DNA from: Chloroflexota bacterium
GTDB lineage: Bacteria; Chloroflexota; Dehalococcoidia; Lucifugimonadales; Lucifugimonadaceae
Assembly (NCBI GenBank): GCA_029262735.1
Contig: JAJCYY010000052.1
Span: forward strand, 1 to 64,000
Direction: 5' to 3'
Length of the DNA stretch: 64,000 nt
Part shown: positions 9,864 through 18,837 of the stretch, piece by piece
Position numbering within the stretch: the stretch's first letter is position 1
Layout: every line of letters begins with the position of its first letter
Made by a program: the position numbers and the translations under genes
Notes under the pieces: model-generated
What the model was told of the DNA's origin: nothing
What the model saw: the letters and a program-made list of their open reading frames with translations, nothing else
Databases searched by the model: none

Positions 9864-10613
9864 CTAAAGCAGGTCCTGGGCGTGCGGTTCCCAACTGAGG
9901 TCTCGCATGGCCTTGGACAGGTTCATTTCCTCACCATGCTCGTCCCCGGCAATGAAGTAGGCATCAAACAATCCGTTGCCAATTTGTACCCGCTCTAGGG
10001 AAGCGAGGTATGCGTTGGCGAGATCCTCTTCATCGGTAACATATAGCTTGCCGCTAATGCCATATTCAGGCGGATTCCGTCGCTCGTCCAGCCAGCGTTC
10101 TCGAGGCCGCGGCCCGGTAATACGCAGGGCAATCAAATTCATGTCAAACCACCTGGTGAAATAGCGGCAAATTAGCTCGCCAAATCCTTTGGTCAGACCA
10201 TATGCGCTTGGCGTGTCCAGCGGTACTTCATCTTCGTTCGGATATCGATCACGCCCTCTATAATGCACGCTCATAGTGCTCGTATATACGCCATTTTTGA
10301 CGCCCATTTCTTGAGCTATGTAAAGCAGCAGATGAAGTCCCTGGCAGTTGACCTGGTAGTTGTCCGAGATTATTTTTTCGTTCTGAGTAGTCACGCTACC
10401 GCCCTGCGGGCTCAACATTGCGACATCGATAAACGAATCTACTCCGTCGAGCGCTCGCCTGAGGTCGTCTGGATTGGTCATTGATCCCGGCACATACTCC
10501 ACATCCTGGGCAGGAGCCACCGGGTCGAGAACGCGTATTTCGTGATGTTTCATGAGGTAGGGAGTTATGAATGTCCCCACCATTCCGGATCCGCCAGCCA
10601 GTAGCACTTTCAA
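9864..10613 (-). CDS. NAD-dependent epimerase/dehydratase (short-chain dehydrogenase, extended type)
   Basis: A 249-residue Rossmann protein. MKVLLAGGSGMVGTFITPYL is the GxxGxxG cofactor motif, STMSVHY supplies the Ser and SAYGLTKGFGE the catalytic YxxxK pair (Tyr-x-x-x-Lys). The fold is that of extended SDR sugar epimerases and dehydrogenases such as uronate dehydrogenase, which is of similar length. Lying at the 3' end of a minus-strand block with an importer and two sugar-acid dehydratases, it may oxidise or epimerise the imported sugar derivative; this is inference from context. It lies 134 bases downstream of the permease gene and could be cotranscribed. Confidence 0.82.
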   Translation of the reverse strand: MKVLLAGGSGMVGTFITPYLMKHHEIRVLDPVAPAQDVEYVPGSMTNPDDLRRALDGVDSFIDVAMLSPQGGSVTTQNEKIISDNYQVNCQGLHLLLYIAQEMGVKNGVYTSTMSVHYRGRDRYPNEDEVPLDTPSAYGLTKGFGELICRYFTRWFDMNLIALRITGPRPRERWLDERRNPPEYGISGKLYVTDEEDLANAYLASLERVQIGNGLFDAYFIAGDEHGEEMNLSKAMRDLSWEPHAQDLL

Positions 10614-10747
10614 ATTTTTTTCCTGATTCGGGTGTAGTTAAATCGCCAAGATCGATTTTGGACAGCCAGATCGCGTCTGAAAATACTGTGTGTCGACCTG
10701 TGATGACAGTTTGGTTTTTGTAACGAACGAACCCCGGTCAGCTGCGT

Positions 10748-11668
10748 CTACAGCAACTGGGTTAGCTTGGGGTCCCAGTGGTCTCTCAGCCAGTCTCCCA
10801 GGAAGTTCAACGACACTACGAGAAGCAGGATCGCGAGTCCGGGTGCGGTGGATATCCACCACGCATCTTCGAGATATGATCGTCCATCTGAAATCATGCC
10901 TCCCCAGGTTGGGGTCGGCTGGGGGAGTCCAACACCCAGGAAGCTCAAAACAGACTCTGCAATGATGAGGCCGCCGGCTCCCATCGTCGCAATGACCAAA
11001 ACGGTACTCGCGACGTTCGGCAGAATATGTTTCAACATGATCCTGATATGAGACGCCCCCGACGATTTAGCGTATTGAACGTAGTCGCGCTCTCTGAGGG
11101 ATAGAACTTCACCTCTGATCGGTCTGACGAATCCGACCCACGCGATGAGAGCAAGTAAGAAGAACATCACGCCGAAGCTTTGCCCGAGGACGATTGCTAT
11201 TACCAGCGCAAGGAGAATGAATGGCAACGCGATCCACATGTCCACGAACCGCATAATAACTTCATCAACAATTCCACCCGCGTATCCAGCCATGATTCCC
11301 AGTGCTGTGCCAATAATCGTCCCGCTGGTTATTGCGACACCTGCGACCATTAGCGAAACGCGTCCGCCGTAAAGAATCCTTGTAAATATGTCTCGACCGA
11401 TCTGGTCGGTTCCCAGCAGGTGAGAGCTGTCTCCGCCAGCGAAGAACATCGGCGGCCTGAGTACAGCGCGAAAATCGGCGTCTTTCAATGGATGGTAGGA
11501 GGTAAGAAAGGGGGCGAATATGGAACTGCCAACCAGTACTGCGATAATCACCAGCCAAACTATTGGCGTTCGCTTCATGTACGCCACGATTGCCTGAATG
11601 CGCTGGAACGGGTAGCTACTTCCTATTCTCGATACCTGCCTCGTTACCTGCACGGATACGTTTTGCAT
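10748..11668 (-). CDS. ABC transporter permease, DppC/OppC-like
   Basis: A 306-residue inner-membrane permease of the peptide/opine/nickel importer family. It has an N-terminal cytoplasmic stretch and helix, then LLGTDQIGRDIFTRILYGGR, the signature preceding the BPD_transp_1 domain, and the EAA-type loop YVQYAKSSGASHIRIMLKHILPN that docks the ATPase. Five or six helices follow, and the end LNFLGDWLRDHWDPKL is typical of DppC. It abuts the upstream dppB-like gene exactly (11668/11669), implying one transcript. No ATP-binding subunits are encoded nearby, so the importer must borrow ATPases encoded elsewhere. Confidence 0.92.
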   Translation of the reverse strand: MQNVSVQVTRQVSRIGSSYPFQRIQAIVAYMKRTPIVWLVIIAVLVGSSIFAPFLTSYHPLKDADFRAVLRPPMFFAGGDSSHLLGTDQIGRDIFTRILYGGRVSLMVAGVAITSGTIIGTALGIMAGYAGGIVDEVIMRFVDMWIALPFILLALVIAIVLGQSFGVMFFLLALIAWVGFVRPIRGEVLSLRERDYVQYAKSSGASHIRIMLKHILPNVASTVLVIATMGAGGLIIAESVLSFLGVGLPQPTPTWGGMISDGRSYLEDAWWISTAPGLAILLLVVSLNFLGDWLRDHWDPKLTQLL

Positions 11669-12604
11669 CTATCGAAGCCTTATCCTGGGATCGATGAACA
11701 CGTACCCGATATCGACCAGGAAATTTATGAATATGAACACCGCGCCGAACATCAATGTTGTTCCGACGACGAGGTTCAAGTTGTTGTTTGTAACGGCTTC
11801 GACCGCCAGCCTTCCCAGTCCGGGCCAGGCGAATACGACTTCAACAATGACCGTTCCTGTGACGAAGCTGGCAAGGAGCAGCGCCGACACGGTAAATGGA
11901 ACGATCAACGAGTTTCGCAAGGCGTGCTTCCAGATGACCATGCGGTTGCTGACGCCCTTTAACCGGGCGAGCTTCACGTATTCGCTATCCAGCACTTCCA
12001 ACATCGCGGAACGAGTCAGACGTGTATATCCGGCCGCGGCTCCCCAGGACAACGTCGCTACAGGCAATACATAGTTTCGCCATGAGAAGCCTTCGCCCGT
12101 ACTTGCCACCGGAACCCAGCCAAGTTTAACGGCAAAAATTAAGATGCCCATGATCGCAACGTAAAAAGCCGGAAGGGTTATCCCAAGAACGGCGAAGGTT
12201 CTTGCGGCATAGTCGAATATGGTTCCGCGTTTCACAGCGGAAAGGATTCCCAGTGGAACACCGACAAGCGTTGCGACAATCCAGGCAGCTACTGCGAGCC
12301 GGATAGTGTTGGGAAGCTTCTCTTTGATCTTACGAGTGACCGGGTATCCGTCCGAAAGATCGTGACCCAGATCGCCCTGGACGACGTCAGCCAGCCAGAG
12401 GGCGTACTGAACAGGTACCGGCTTATCCAGGTTCAATTTGGCGCGTTGGGCCGCCCAGGCTTCTTCACTCAGGCCGTATCCGCCATCTGAAACAAGCAGT
12501 GCAACCGGGTCACCCACCTGCCTCGACAGAATGAACACAATTACGGTTACGCCTAGTAGCGCGATGATCGAACTGATGAAGCGTCTGAGCAGAAACTTTT
12601 GCAT
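11669..12604 (-). CDS. ABC transporter permease, DppB/OppB-like
   Basis: A 311-residue permease partner. The sequence opens MQKFLLRRFISSIIALLGVT and continues with VFILSRQVGDP, then the BPD_transp_1 core with the EAA loop YVKLARLKGVSNRMVIWKHALRNSLIV. Six helices are predictable and the C-terminal VDIGYVFIDPRIRLR motif is typical of DppB. With the adjoining DppC-like protein it would form the membrane channel of a peptide-, opine- or sugar-derivative importer fed by the solute-binding lipoprotein encoded 143 bases upstream. The gap holds a strong hairpin that probably reduces permease expression relative to the binding protein. Confidence 0.92.
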   Translation of the reverse strand: MQKFLLRRFISSIIALLGVTVIVFILSRQVGDPVALLVSDGGYGLSEEAWAAQRAKLNLDKPVPVQYALWLADVVQGDLGHDLSDGYPVTRKIKEKLPNTIRLAVAAWIVATLVGVPLGILSAVKRGTIFDYAARTFAVLGITLPAFYVAIMGILIFAVKLGWVPVASTGEGFSWRNYVLPVATLSWGAAAGYTRLTRSAMLEVLDSEYVKLARLKGVSNRMVIWKHALRNSLIVPFTVSALLLASFVTGTVIVEVVFAWPGLGRLAVEAVTNNNLNLVVGTTLMFGAVFIFINFLVDIGYVFIDPRIRLR

Positions 12605-12677
12605 TGAAATCCAGTGGCTGTTTCACCGGTGGGAAGAGTAAATATTTGAACGACGCCGATAGGCCGGGGAATTTAAA

Positions 12678-12716
12678 CCCCGTGCTGGGACCTTTGAGAT
12701 CGGTCCCAGCACGGGG
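12678..12716 (-). terminator. Intercistronic hairpin between binding-protein and permease genes
   Basis: A perfect 15-bp inverted repeat (CCCCGTGCTGGGACC at 12678-12692 and its complement at 12702-12716) with a 9-base loop. On the minus strand it is followed by a TTTAAATT run. Such hairpins between a solute-binding gene and its permeases usually act as partial terminators or mRNA stabilisers and give excess binding protein. The role is inferred; the hairpin is directly visible. Confidence 0.8.
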
Positions 12717-12747
12717 TGCTTTCTATCTTTCAAACTGCACCTGGTGA

Positions 12748-14664
12748 CTACTTCAACTCGACGTACTCGAGGTTGTTCATCATTCCAAGGACGCCTTTTC
12801 CTTCAGGAGCCATTTTCCACGATGCGACCGATGCAGGATCGTAAAGTGCGGCAGCTGGCGACTGGTAAACGCTAACCCAAACCAACCACTCCCTGTTCCA
12901 GTCGTACATTTCCTGAACCAGTGTCGCGAGCCCCGATGGATCAAGTTCGGCACTCATGTTGTTGTACGTATCTCTGAACACAGGAATTTCGATCGCCCTG
13001 TTGTAGCCACCCGGGCGAGATAGCGAGGTTCCACTCAGGTCACGAGGCCAGACGACTGGAACGTGCACGTCACCACCGCTAAAGAGCAGTTTCGTGTTCG
13101 TCCGGTTGACGAGTGTTGGCCGGAAAGACGAGTAGTTCTGCTGGTCGATGGTGCTAGAAATGTCCAGCTCCTTCAACCACATCGCGGAAATCGCCTCATG
13201 GATCGTATCGTCTGTTGCGACGGCCGGGCCGCCCCACCACTCGAGATCGAATCCGTTGGCGTATCCGGCCTCGGCCATCAACGCACGAGCACCTTCCGGA
13301 TCGTACGGAATTACCCACTCGGGCTTGAACAGCGGGTCGCTGTTCTGGATCCCAGGCATGTGAGATACCACACCGAATCCGCCGCTCAAGACGTCGACGA
13401 GTGCCTGCCGATCAATCGCCATGGCCATCGCCGTACGAACTTTTCTGGCACTTTCGTGCTTGGCCGGGTTCGACGGGTCACCAATCCAGGGCTTGTCTTG
13501 CAGTACGGGTTTGTACAGCAGATCGCCTGGCTCGGAAGTCGTGAATACCGTGCCGTCCGAAAGCTCTGTCTCCCAGTAGTTCCCAGCCATTGTGAACGCC
13601 TGGTCGCCAAGCTTTCGTTCAGGAGCAATTACGAATCCGGCCTCAGTGAGCGAGCTCCAGTCTTTCAAGGCAAGATCGCCGGCGATCTGAGCCTGTCCTG
13701 TCTGCAACATCGCCTTCCGGGTCGAGGCTTCCGGGACTTCCAGGATGCTGACCTGTTCTACGAAGGCAGTCTTTCTCCAGTGGTCTGGAACGGCAGTCAG
13801 GAATGCCCCGTCGTGCTGGGTCCAGCGGTCCATCTGAAACGGCCCCGTACCGATCAACCTCTCTCGCATACCCGCGTCGCCAACCTCGTCGAAGAGATTC
13901 TTACTTAGGATTCCAATTCCTTCTTCGAAGTTGGTCACGTACTTCAACAGGATCGAGGCATTGAACTGTTTCCAGTGGAACCTGACGTTGTATTCGTCAA
14001 GCACCTCAACACGCTCAAGGATGGTTCCGATTGAACCGCCAGTGTCGTGCACGGATTCCGGCACGATGTTGGGATTGGCGTCGTTCCAGGAGAACGCCAC
14101 GTCCTTTGCCGTCATCTCGCCATAGCCGTCGTGAAAGTCGACGCCCTTTCTGATCTTGAAATCTGTGTAGGAAACACCGTCAGCAGATTGAGTCCATTCC
14201 TCTGCCAACATCGGAGCGATACCGATATTCCCTGAGCTGTCACGAACCGCTTGCAGCAGGAACTCAACCGCGCCTGTTCTCGCTTGAACTGAGCAGGCCG
14301 GGCAGTACCGCGGACTGGCGTTCATGAAGTAGACGTTGCTTATGGCAGCGACCAACCGACCGCGAGATACGATAGGAGGAGCTATTCCCTGTGTAGGCGT
14401 TGCAACCGCAAGCACCGTTACCGGTACTTCTTTTTCGACGATCACCGTGCTAACAGCACCGGGTACTTCTACGATCACCGTGCTTTCAGCACCGGGTACT
14501 TCAACGATCACCGTGCTTGCAGCACCGGGTACTTCGACGATCACTGTCTCAACGACAGTTTCTGTGTCGCCACCACACGCGGCGAGAACAGTAGTCAAGA
14601 CGAAAAGCAAGGCACCTGCCACCAGCGCCTTCGATCTGCGTCTACGTGTAAACATCCCTGACAT
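12748..14664 (-). CDS. ABC transporter solute-binding lipoprotein, family 5 (DppA/OppA-like)
   Basis: About 638 residues from the ATG at 14664, chosen because GGAG lies 11 bases upstream and because RRRRSKALVAGALLF then forms the signal; the longer frame adds 37 improbable residues. A lipobox (VLAAC) follows. Next comes a linker of nearly identical 11-residue repeats (TVIVEVPGAxS), then the SBP_bac_5 fold, with KIRKGVDFHDGYGEMTAKDV and LIGTGPFQMDRW typical of family 5. The protein captures peptides, opines or glycoconjugates outside the membrane and hands them to the DppB/DppC pair. Context with sugar-acid dehydratases suggests a carbohydrate-derived ligand, but the fold alone cannot say. Confidence 0.9.
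   Translation of the reverse strand: MSGMFTRRRRSKALVAGALLFVLTTVLAACGGDTETVVETVIVEVPGAASTVIVEVPGAESTVIVEVPGAVSTVIVEKEVPVTVLAVATPTQGIAPPIVSRGRLVAAISNVYFMNASPRYCPACSVQARTGAVEFLLQAVRDSSGNIGIAPMLAEEWTQSADGVSYTDFKIRKGVDFHDGYGEMTAKDVAFSWNDANPNIVPESVHDTGGSIGTILERVEVLDEYNVRFHWKQFNASILLKYVTNFEEGIGILSKNLFDEVGDAGMRERLIGTGPFQMDRWTQHDGAFLTAVPDHWRKTAFVEQVSILEVPEASTRKAMLQTGQAQIAGDLALKDWSSLTEAGFVIAPERKLGDQAFTMAGNYWETELSDGTVFTTSEPGDLLYKPVLQDKPWIGDPSNPAKHESARKVRTAMAMAIDRQALVDVLSGGFGVVSHMPGIQNSDPLFKPEWVIPYDPEGARALMAEAGYANGFDLEWWGGPAVATDDTIHEAISAMWLKELDISSTIDQQNYSSFRPTLVNRTNTKLLFSGGDVHVPVVWPRDLSGTSLSRPGGYNRAIEIPVFRDTYNNMSAELDPSGLATLVQEMYDWNREWLVWVSVYQSPAAALYDPASVASWKMAPEGKGVLGMMNNLEYVELK
14438..14548 (-). repeat. 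33-bp tandem repeat coding the binding-protein linker
   Basis: Units begin ACGATCACCGTGCT at 14438, 14471, 14504 and 14537, a strict 33-bp period with a few substitutions, about 3.3 copies. In frame they encode the TVIVEVPGA linker between the lipid anchor and the binding domain. Copy number could vary by slippage and change the reach of the domain from the membrane. Confidence 0.9.
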
Positions 14665-15155
14665 TTGCGAATCTCCAATCGGAGTTAGACGGCGCGGGTT
14701 GCGAGTTTCGTGCGTTTCACGATCCGTCGCCGTCACGTGCTTTGAGGTAGAACTACGAGTAGCACGGAACCTCACTTACATGAATCATCCAAGCTGGCCC
14801 AGACGATAAACCCATCCGAACTTTGTGTCCAGTCTTTGTTACAGCCTTCACAATCCAGCTATCCCTTTTTGTATCCTTCGGCCCTTCACGCGCTCACTAA
14901 ATGGGCGCCCGGATATGTTCGGGAGGGTTGCGATTCCGACGCCGGTCATGCTGGTTGAAGTAGTGCTGTGGTCTCGCAAAAGCGGTGATTGCCAAGACCG
15001 ATTTGCGGGGTCGGCGAACTCTCTGCCGGGAGGGGCTTGTGGCTCGAAACGAGCAGCTGTAGGGAGAGAGCGAGAGCGCAGCGGCGCGGGATGTACAGTG
15101 CGCTCCCGCCGCACGGCTGACTTATGCGGGGCAGGTCGCTGCGAAGGCGCAGAGG
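14665..15155. other. Intergenic region upstream of the transporter operon
   Basis: It should contain the promoter of the binding-protein operon and the terminator of the DUF3179 gene. I recognise no RNA gene. Short frames here look like noise; one (14848-15180, minus) has no ribosome site and no family features. Confidence 0.4.
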
Positions 15156-16382
15156 CTACTGAACCGATCCATCTCCCCACCAGTCCGTGTGCTCATTGAA
15201 GTCCAGCCATGCCCAGTCGAATGCCGTTACGAACGGTGCGCGCTGCAACACGGTACCTCTCAGTTTCCCGCTAATCGCAACCCCTCGGTCGATATCCCAT
15301 ATCGATCCCGTTTCGATGTCTCGAACGCTCTTTTTGCCTGCGGGCTCACTGTTGTCGACAAGCTCAAACGTCAGGATGTCAGGGAGGTCGGCGCGATTGT
15401 CTGCGCTGTCAGTGCGAGCTTGTGGTTTACGCAAAAACACATCGACATTTCGACTTGGCTGGTCTGCGAGGATGGCAACCGGGTAGGCCCCGACCGTGTG
15501 ATTGATCAGACCCGATTCCGCCGCCGCTGAGAAGTAGTATCCGACGGCGTCTGCACCGATCGAGACACCGATAACGAAGTCGTCTATCGGTATCTGACCC
15601 GCATACTTGTGCTCGAATCGTTCCTCGATCAGGACCTTCGTCTGTGGATGCCTGGCCTGCCACGACTCCCACGGCACAAGCTCGAACGGAATGAGGGTTA
15701 GTCGAGTGCCGGTCAACGGTCCTTCGATTGCCGCACCCCAGGGTTGAGACCATATGCTGTCGGTCTCCCAATCCCACCAGGTCATGGCGTTCTTGAACAG
15801 CGCGCCTTCATTACCGAACTTGTGAGTTGTTCCATCGATTCGCCGGTCGTGCACGAGACCGGTGTAGCAAATCGGTCACCAGGTGACCAGCACTGGAATT
15901 CCGCCGATTTCGTCATTGACCATCTCACGAATACGCAGCATTCCGACCGGGTAGGCCCGGGCTTCGCCGTTGATCTCGACGCCCATGACAAGCTCTTGTT
16001 GGTCCAGTTCGGCTAGCTCTGCTGAATGAAATTCCGGTGAATACACCGGGCGTATGGCGTCCCGCGGAATCCTGTCCCGCTCAGGGTCCAGGTAGTTGAA
16101 GCCGAGGTCGATCGAGTAGTCGAGTTTTCGAATCGCCGGTTCGGGATTGATCTCGGCGAAGTTTTCAGAGTTGAACGCGGGAACAACGGGTGGAGCTGGA
16201 GTTTCGGTATCTACTGGAAGAACTTCAGTCTGCTCGACGTTGCCTGACTCACTTCCGCAGGCCACCGAGATGATCGCAACGAGCGCGGTCACCAGTACCG
16301 CAGCGACTTTCAGGTCTTTCCCAAAATAGCTCACGTTCATGGCAGTTCGATGCATTGAGGCGATGTGGGGCGCGCCGATCAC
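15156..16382 (-). CDS. DUF3179 lipoprotein with in-frame TGA (candidate selenocysteine, UPxC motif)
   Basis: Read through one TGA, the frame gives about 408 residues: a lipoprotein signal (VAIISVAC), a Pro-rich spacer, then the DUF3179 domain. Before the TGA come RPVYSPEF, MGVEINGEARAYPVG and GGIPVLVTW; after it, in the same frame, PICYTGLVHDRRIDG, MTWWDWETDSIWSQPWG and a 240-codon intact C-terminus. Family members have VTxCPxC at the junction, so TGA (15876-15878, codon 169) replaces the first Cys, giving UxxC, the classic layout of selenoprotein redox sites. A hairpin-forming sequence with GGUCU follows. The formate dehydrogenase in this window also appears to use Sec. The alternative is a recent Cys-to-stop mutation. 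Function of DUF3179 is unknown. The exact start is uncertain (ATG at 16340 or 16355 also possible). Confidence 0.7.
15836..15878 (-). promoter_or_regulatory. Candidate bacterial SECIS element of the DUF3179 gene
   Basis: Starting at the UGA, the minus-strand RNA can form an 8-bp stem (CGAUUUGC at 15874-15867 with GCGAAUCG at 15843-15836). Inside it is a small CAC/GUG stem closing a CGGUCUC loop whose first G is 16 bases after the UGA, at the near limit of the usual 16-37. A competing fold pairs CCGGUC with GACCGG and would bury the GGUC in a helix, so the element is plausible but not secure. Confidence 0.45.
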
Positions 16383-16469
16383 CGACCCGGAAGACCGAGG
16401 TATGTTCGGGGTCGCAGTTGGTCGTCGGACAGGTCGTTTCGACTAAGGATTCTGCTCAAGCATAGTGTT

Positions 16470-17618
16470 TCAGACCGAATAACCTACCGACCCGTCGACC
16501 CTGATTGGAACGTTCAGCGGACGTGATTGGTATGAAGTCGCTTCCAGCGCGGCGTAGTCCACATTTACCCCGATCCCGATTTCGTCCGGCACGCTTATGT
16601 AGCCGCCGTCGCGTTGCCATGCCGTGGTGAACATGGAGTTTTCCGGGCCTTCGTCCCCCTTCGAGTATTCCTGGGTGAGAAAGTTTGGAATGGAAGTATC
16701 GACGGCGCAGGCGGCGGCTGTGACTACCGGCCCGAGAAAGTTATGAGTCACCAAAGCAGCGTGGTACGACTCGCCTATCGCAGCGATCTTCTTTACGTGG
16801 GTAATGCCGCCCCCGAGTCCGAGATCCGGTCGAATGTATTGACTTCCGCCGGATTCCAGTAGCTCACGAAACTCCCAGATCGTGTGCATTCTCTCGCCGT
16901 TGGCAACCGGCAAGGTCGTGCGCTTGGCTATATCGCCCTGCGACTTGATTGAATCGATCTGCACCGGGTCTTCATAGAACAGTGGCCGGAACTCGACTAA
17001 CGTTTCCGCTAGGGCTATCGCGTTCATCGGCGTCAGCTTCCGATGGATTTCCAGGATGATATCGACATCGAGCCCTGCGCCTTCTCTCATCGCGGCGACG
17101 TTCTCCCGAGTGTCGTTGATCAGCCTCGACAGAGTCATCGATTCGAATCCAGTGGGCAGCGGGTCAGTTTTTATCGCTGTAAAGCCTTCGTTGGCTGCAA
17201 GCTCGGCGTTGTAGCGAAGTCCGTCTGCCCTGCTGGTAGATCCGTTCGGTGGCGCTGCTCCACCCATGAGGAGATGAAGCCTAACTTTGTCTCTTACCTT
17301 CCCTCCGAGAAGCTGCCAGACGGGTGCCTCGAAATGTTTTCCCTTGATGTCCCACAGCGCAATATCGACTGCGCTGACCGCACCTGAGAGGGCCGAACCT
17401 CGGAACGGCCCCATGCGATACATGAACTGCCAGTGGTGCTCGATCTGCAGCGGGTCTTTCCCGACCAGGTAGTCGCTGAACTTTTCGACAATTTTGTCGA
17501 CGGCCTCCAGGTAGGCCCAACACGACGACTGTCCGATTCCAGTTGTGCCGTCGTCTGTTGTGATCCGCACGTAGTGACCGTTACCGGCAAGTACGGAGTC
17601 CACTCGTTCGATTTTCAT
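16470..17618 (-). CDS. Enolase-superfamily dehydratase, D-galactonate dehydratase-like
   Basis: A 382-residue protein of the mandelate racemase/muconate lactonising group: an N-terminal capping domain (MKIERVDSVLAGNGHYV) and a TIM barrel. Metal and catalytic positions are visible in DIILEIHRKL (second strand, with a His as in galactonate dehydratase), FYEDPVQ, VANGERMHT and the late LVTHNFLGPVV His. The order and spacing resemble DgoD, which dehydrates aldonic acids to 2-keto-3-deoxy acids with Mg2+. Exact substrate cannot be read from sequence. It lies about 60 bases downstream of a second family member on the same strand, so both probably serve one sugar-acid pathway supplied by the nearby importer. 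Confidence 0.82.
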   Translation of the reverse strand: MKIERVDSVLAGNGHYVRITTDDGTTGIGQSSCWAYLEAVDKIVEKFSDYLVGKDPLQIEHHWQFMYRMGPFRGSALSGAVSAVDIALWDIKGKHFEAPVWQLLGGKVRDKVRLHLLMGGAAPPNGSTSRADGLRYNAELAANEGFTAIKTDPLPTGFESMTLSRLINDTRENVAAMREGAGLDVDIILEIHRKLTPMNAIALAETLVEFRPLFYEDPVQIDSIKSQGDIAKRTTLPVANGERMHTIWEFRELLESGGSQYIRPDLGLGGGITHVKKIAAIGESYHAALVTHNFLGPVVTAAACAVDTSIPNFLTQEYSKGDEGPENSMFTTAWQRDGGYISVPDEIGIGVNVDYAALEATSYQSRPLNVPIRVDGSVGYSV

Positions 17619-17676
17619 CGCGACCTCACTTTTTCATCTGGCTTTGACTGGAAATTGTTTGCTCACAAGGCAAATA

Positions 17677-18837
17677 TCATGTGATCGGCTTCAGCGTGGC
17701 ACCGTCTATATCTACACCGAATCCTGGCGCATTGGAAGGAACCAGCTTGCCGTTTTGCGGAACGGCCATGCCGGGCAGACGGGCAGCCTTTTCGAGCGGA
17801 ACGCCGGGCGCGCTGGCGATGAAACACTCTGCCCAGGGGATCGCAGGAAGCGCGTAGCAGGCGTGCTGGCCATAGGGCGTATTCCCACCGCCGTGGGGGA
17901 TCACTGAGATTCCGGCCGCTTCCGCGATCGCACAGATTTTGACGATTGCCGTGAGTCCTCCGACCCAGTTGATGTCAGGCTGAAAGATATCGACGAGATG
18001 ACGGCTTGCCGCATGTTGAAACGGAACGGTTGTGAACCAGTGTTCGCCGGTTGCGAGTGTCTGCCACGGTACCCTGCGCTTCAGTTCCAGATGCGCGTCG
18101 AAGTCCTCTGATCTCAGGGTTTCTTCCATCCACTTCAGTTTCTGTGGTCGTAGTTCCTCTGCGAGCCTGACCGCGTACTCCACATCGAACGCCATCCAGC
18201 AATCGAGCATCAGTTCGATCCTGGGGCCGATCTGATCGCGCACGCCGGATATCAGTTCCAGGTTTTTGTATAGCCCATCAAGGCCGTCTGAAGGTCCGTA
18301 TGGACAGGGCAGCTTTGTCCCGCCGAAGCCCAGTTCCATGTACCAGTCGGTATCGCCACCCGTTGCGTAGCACTGAATCTCGTCTTTCGCAGGCCCGCCC
18401 AGCAGTTCGTATACCGGCACGCCCAGCAGCTTCCCTTTGAGGTCCCACAGTGCAAGGTCGATGGCGCTGACGGCGTATGACGCAATGCCCGTCGCACCGA
18501 ACGGCGCACACATTCTGACCATCATGTCGTAGCACTTTTCGGTGGCGAGGGCCGACTCGTCAACCAGTCGAGGTCCCAGGTAGTCGGCGATTATCGAGGC
18601 GACTGGAGCGCCGTGATTGGCGATCGCCATCCCGGTTGTTCCGTCTTCAGCGGTGACAACGCACATGAAGTTGCCCCATGTTGGCGTCCACGATGGACGG
18701 AACTCGGCGTATCGAGGGTAGCGACTCATTGGATTGGCGACCGGGCCAGATGTGATCCACGAATCTGTTCGAGGTTTTACATCGCTTTCGACCTGCACCG
18801 GCTCGTATGCCCTTGCCTCCACGCTGACGATCTTCAT
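17677..18837 (-). CDS. Enolase-superfamily dehydratase, L-rhamnonate dehydratase-like
   Basis: The 386-residue protein shows the features of the L-rhamnonate dehydratase group: an early SGPVANPMSRYPRY segment, SAIDLALWDLKGKLLG, YATGGDTDWYMELGF, metal ligands in ELMLDCWMAFD and KWMEETL, TLATGEHWFT with the Glu ligand, DIFQPDINWVGGLT and the catalytic IPHGGGNTPYG His. Such enzymes abstract a proton next to the carboxylate and eliminate water to give 2-keto-3-deoxy sugar acids. It is first in the minus-strand pair with the galactonate-dehydratase-like gene. Substrate is inferred from family only; fuconate or other 6-deoxy acids are alternatives. Confidence 0.85.
   Translation of the reverse strand: MKIVSVEARAYEPVQVESDVKPRTDSWITSGPVANPMSRYPRYAEFRPSWTPTWGNFMCVVTAEDGTTGMAIANHGAPVASIIADYLGPRLVDESALATEKCYDMMVRMCAPFGATGIASYAVSAIDLALWDLKGKLLGVPVYELLGGPAKDEIQCYATGGDTDWYMELGFGGTKLPCPYGPSDGLDGLYKNLELISGVRDQIGPRIELMLDCWMAFDVEYAVRLAEELRPQKLKWMEETLRSEDFDAHLELKRRVPWQTLATGEHWFTTVPFQHAASRHLVDIFQPDINWVGGLTAIVKICAIAEAAGISVIPHGGGNTPYGQHACYALPAIPWAECFIASAPGVPLEKAARLPGMAVPQNGKLVPSNAPGFGVDIDGATLKPIT

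Noticed and set aside
13063-13908. 281-codon plus-strand frame opposite the solute-binding gene
   Set aside because: No ribosome site or family features; the opposite strand encodes a clear lipoprotein with strong motifs.
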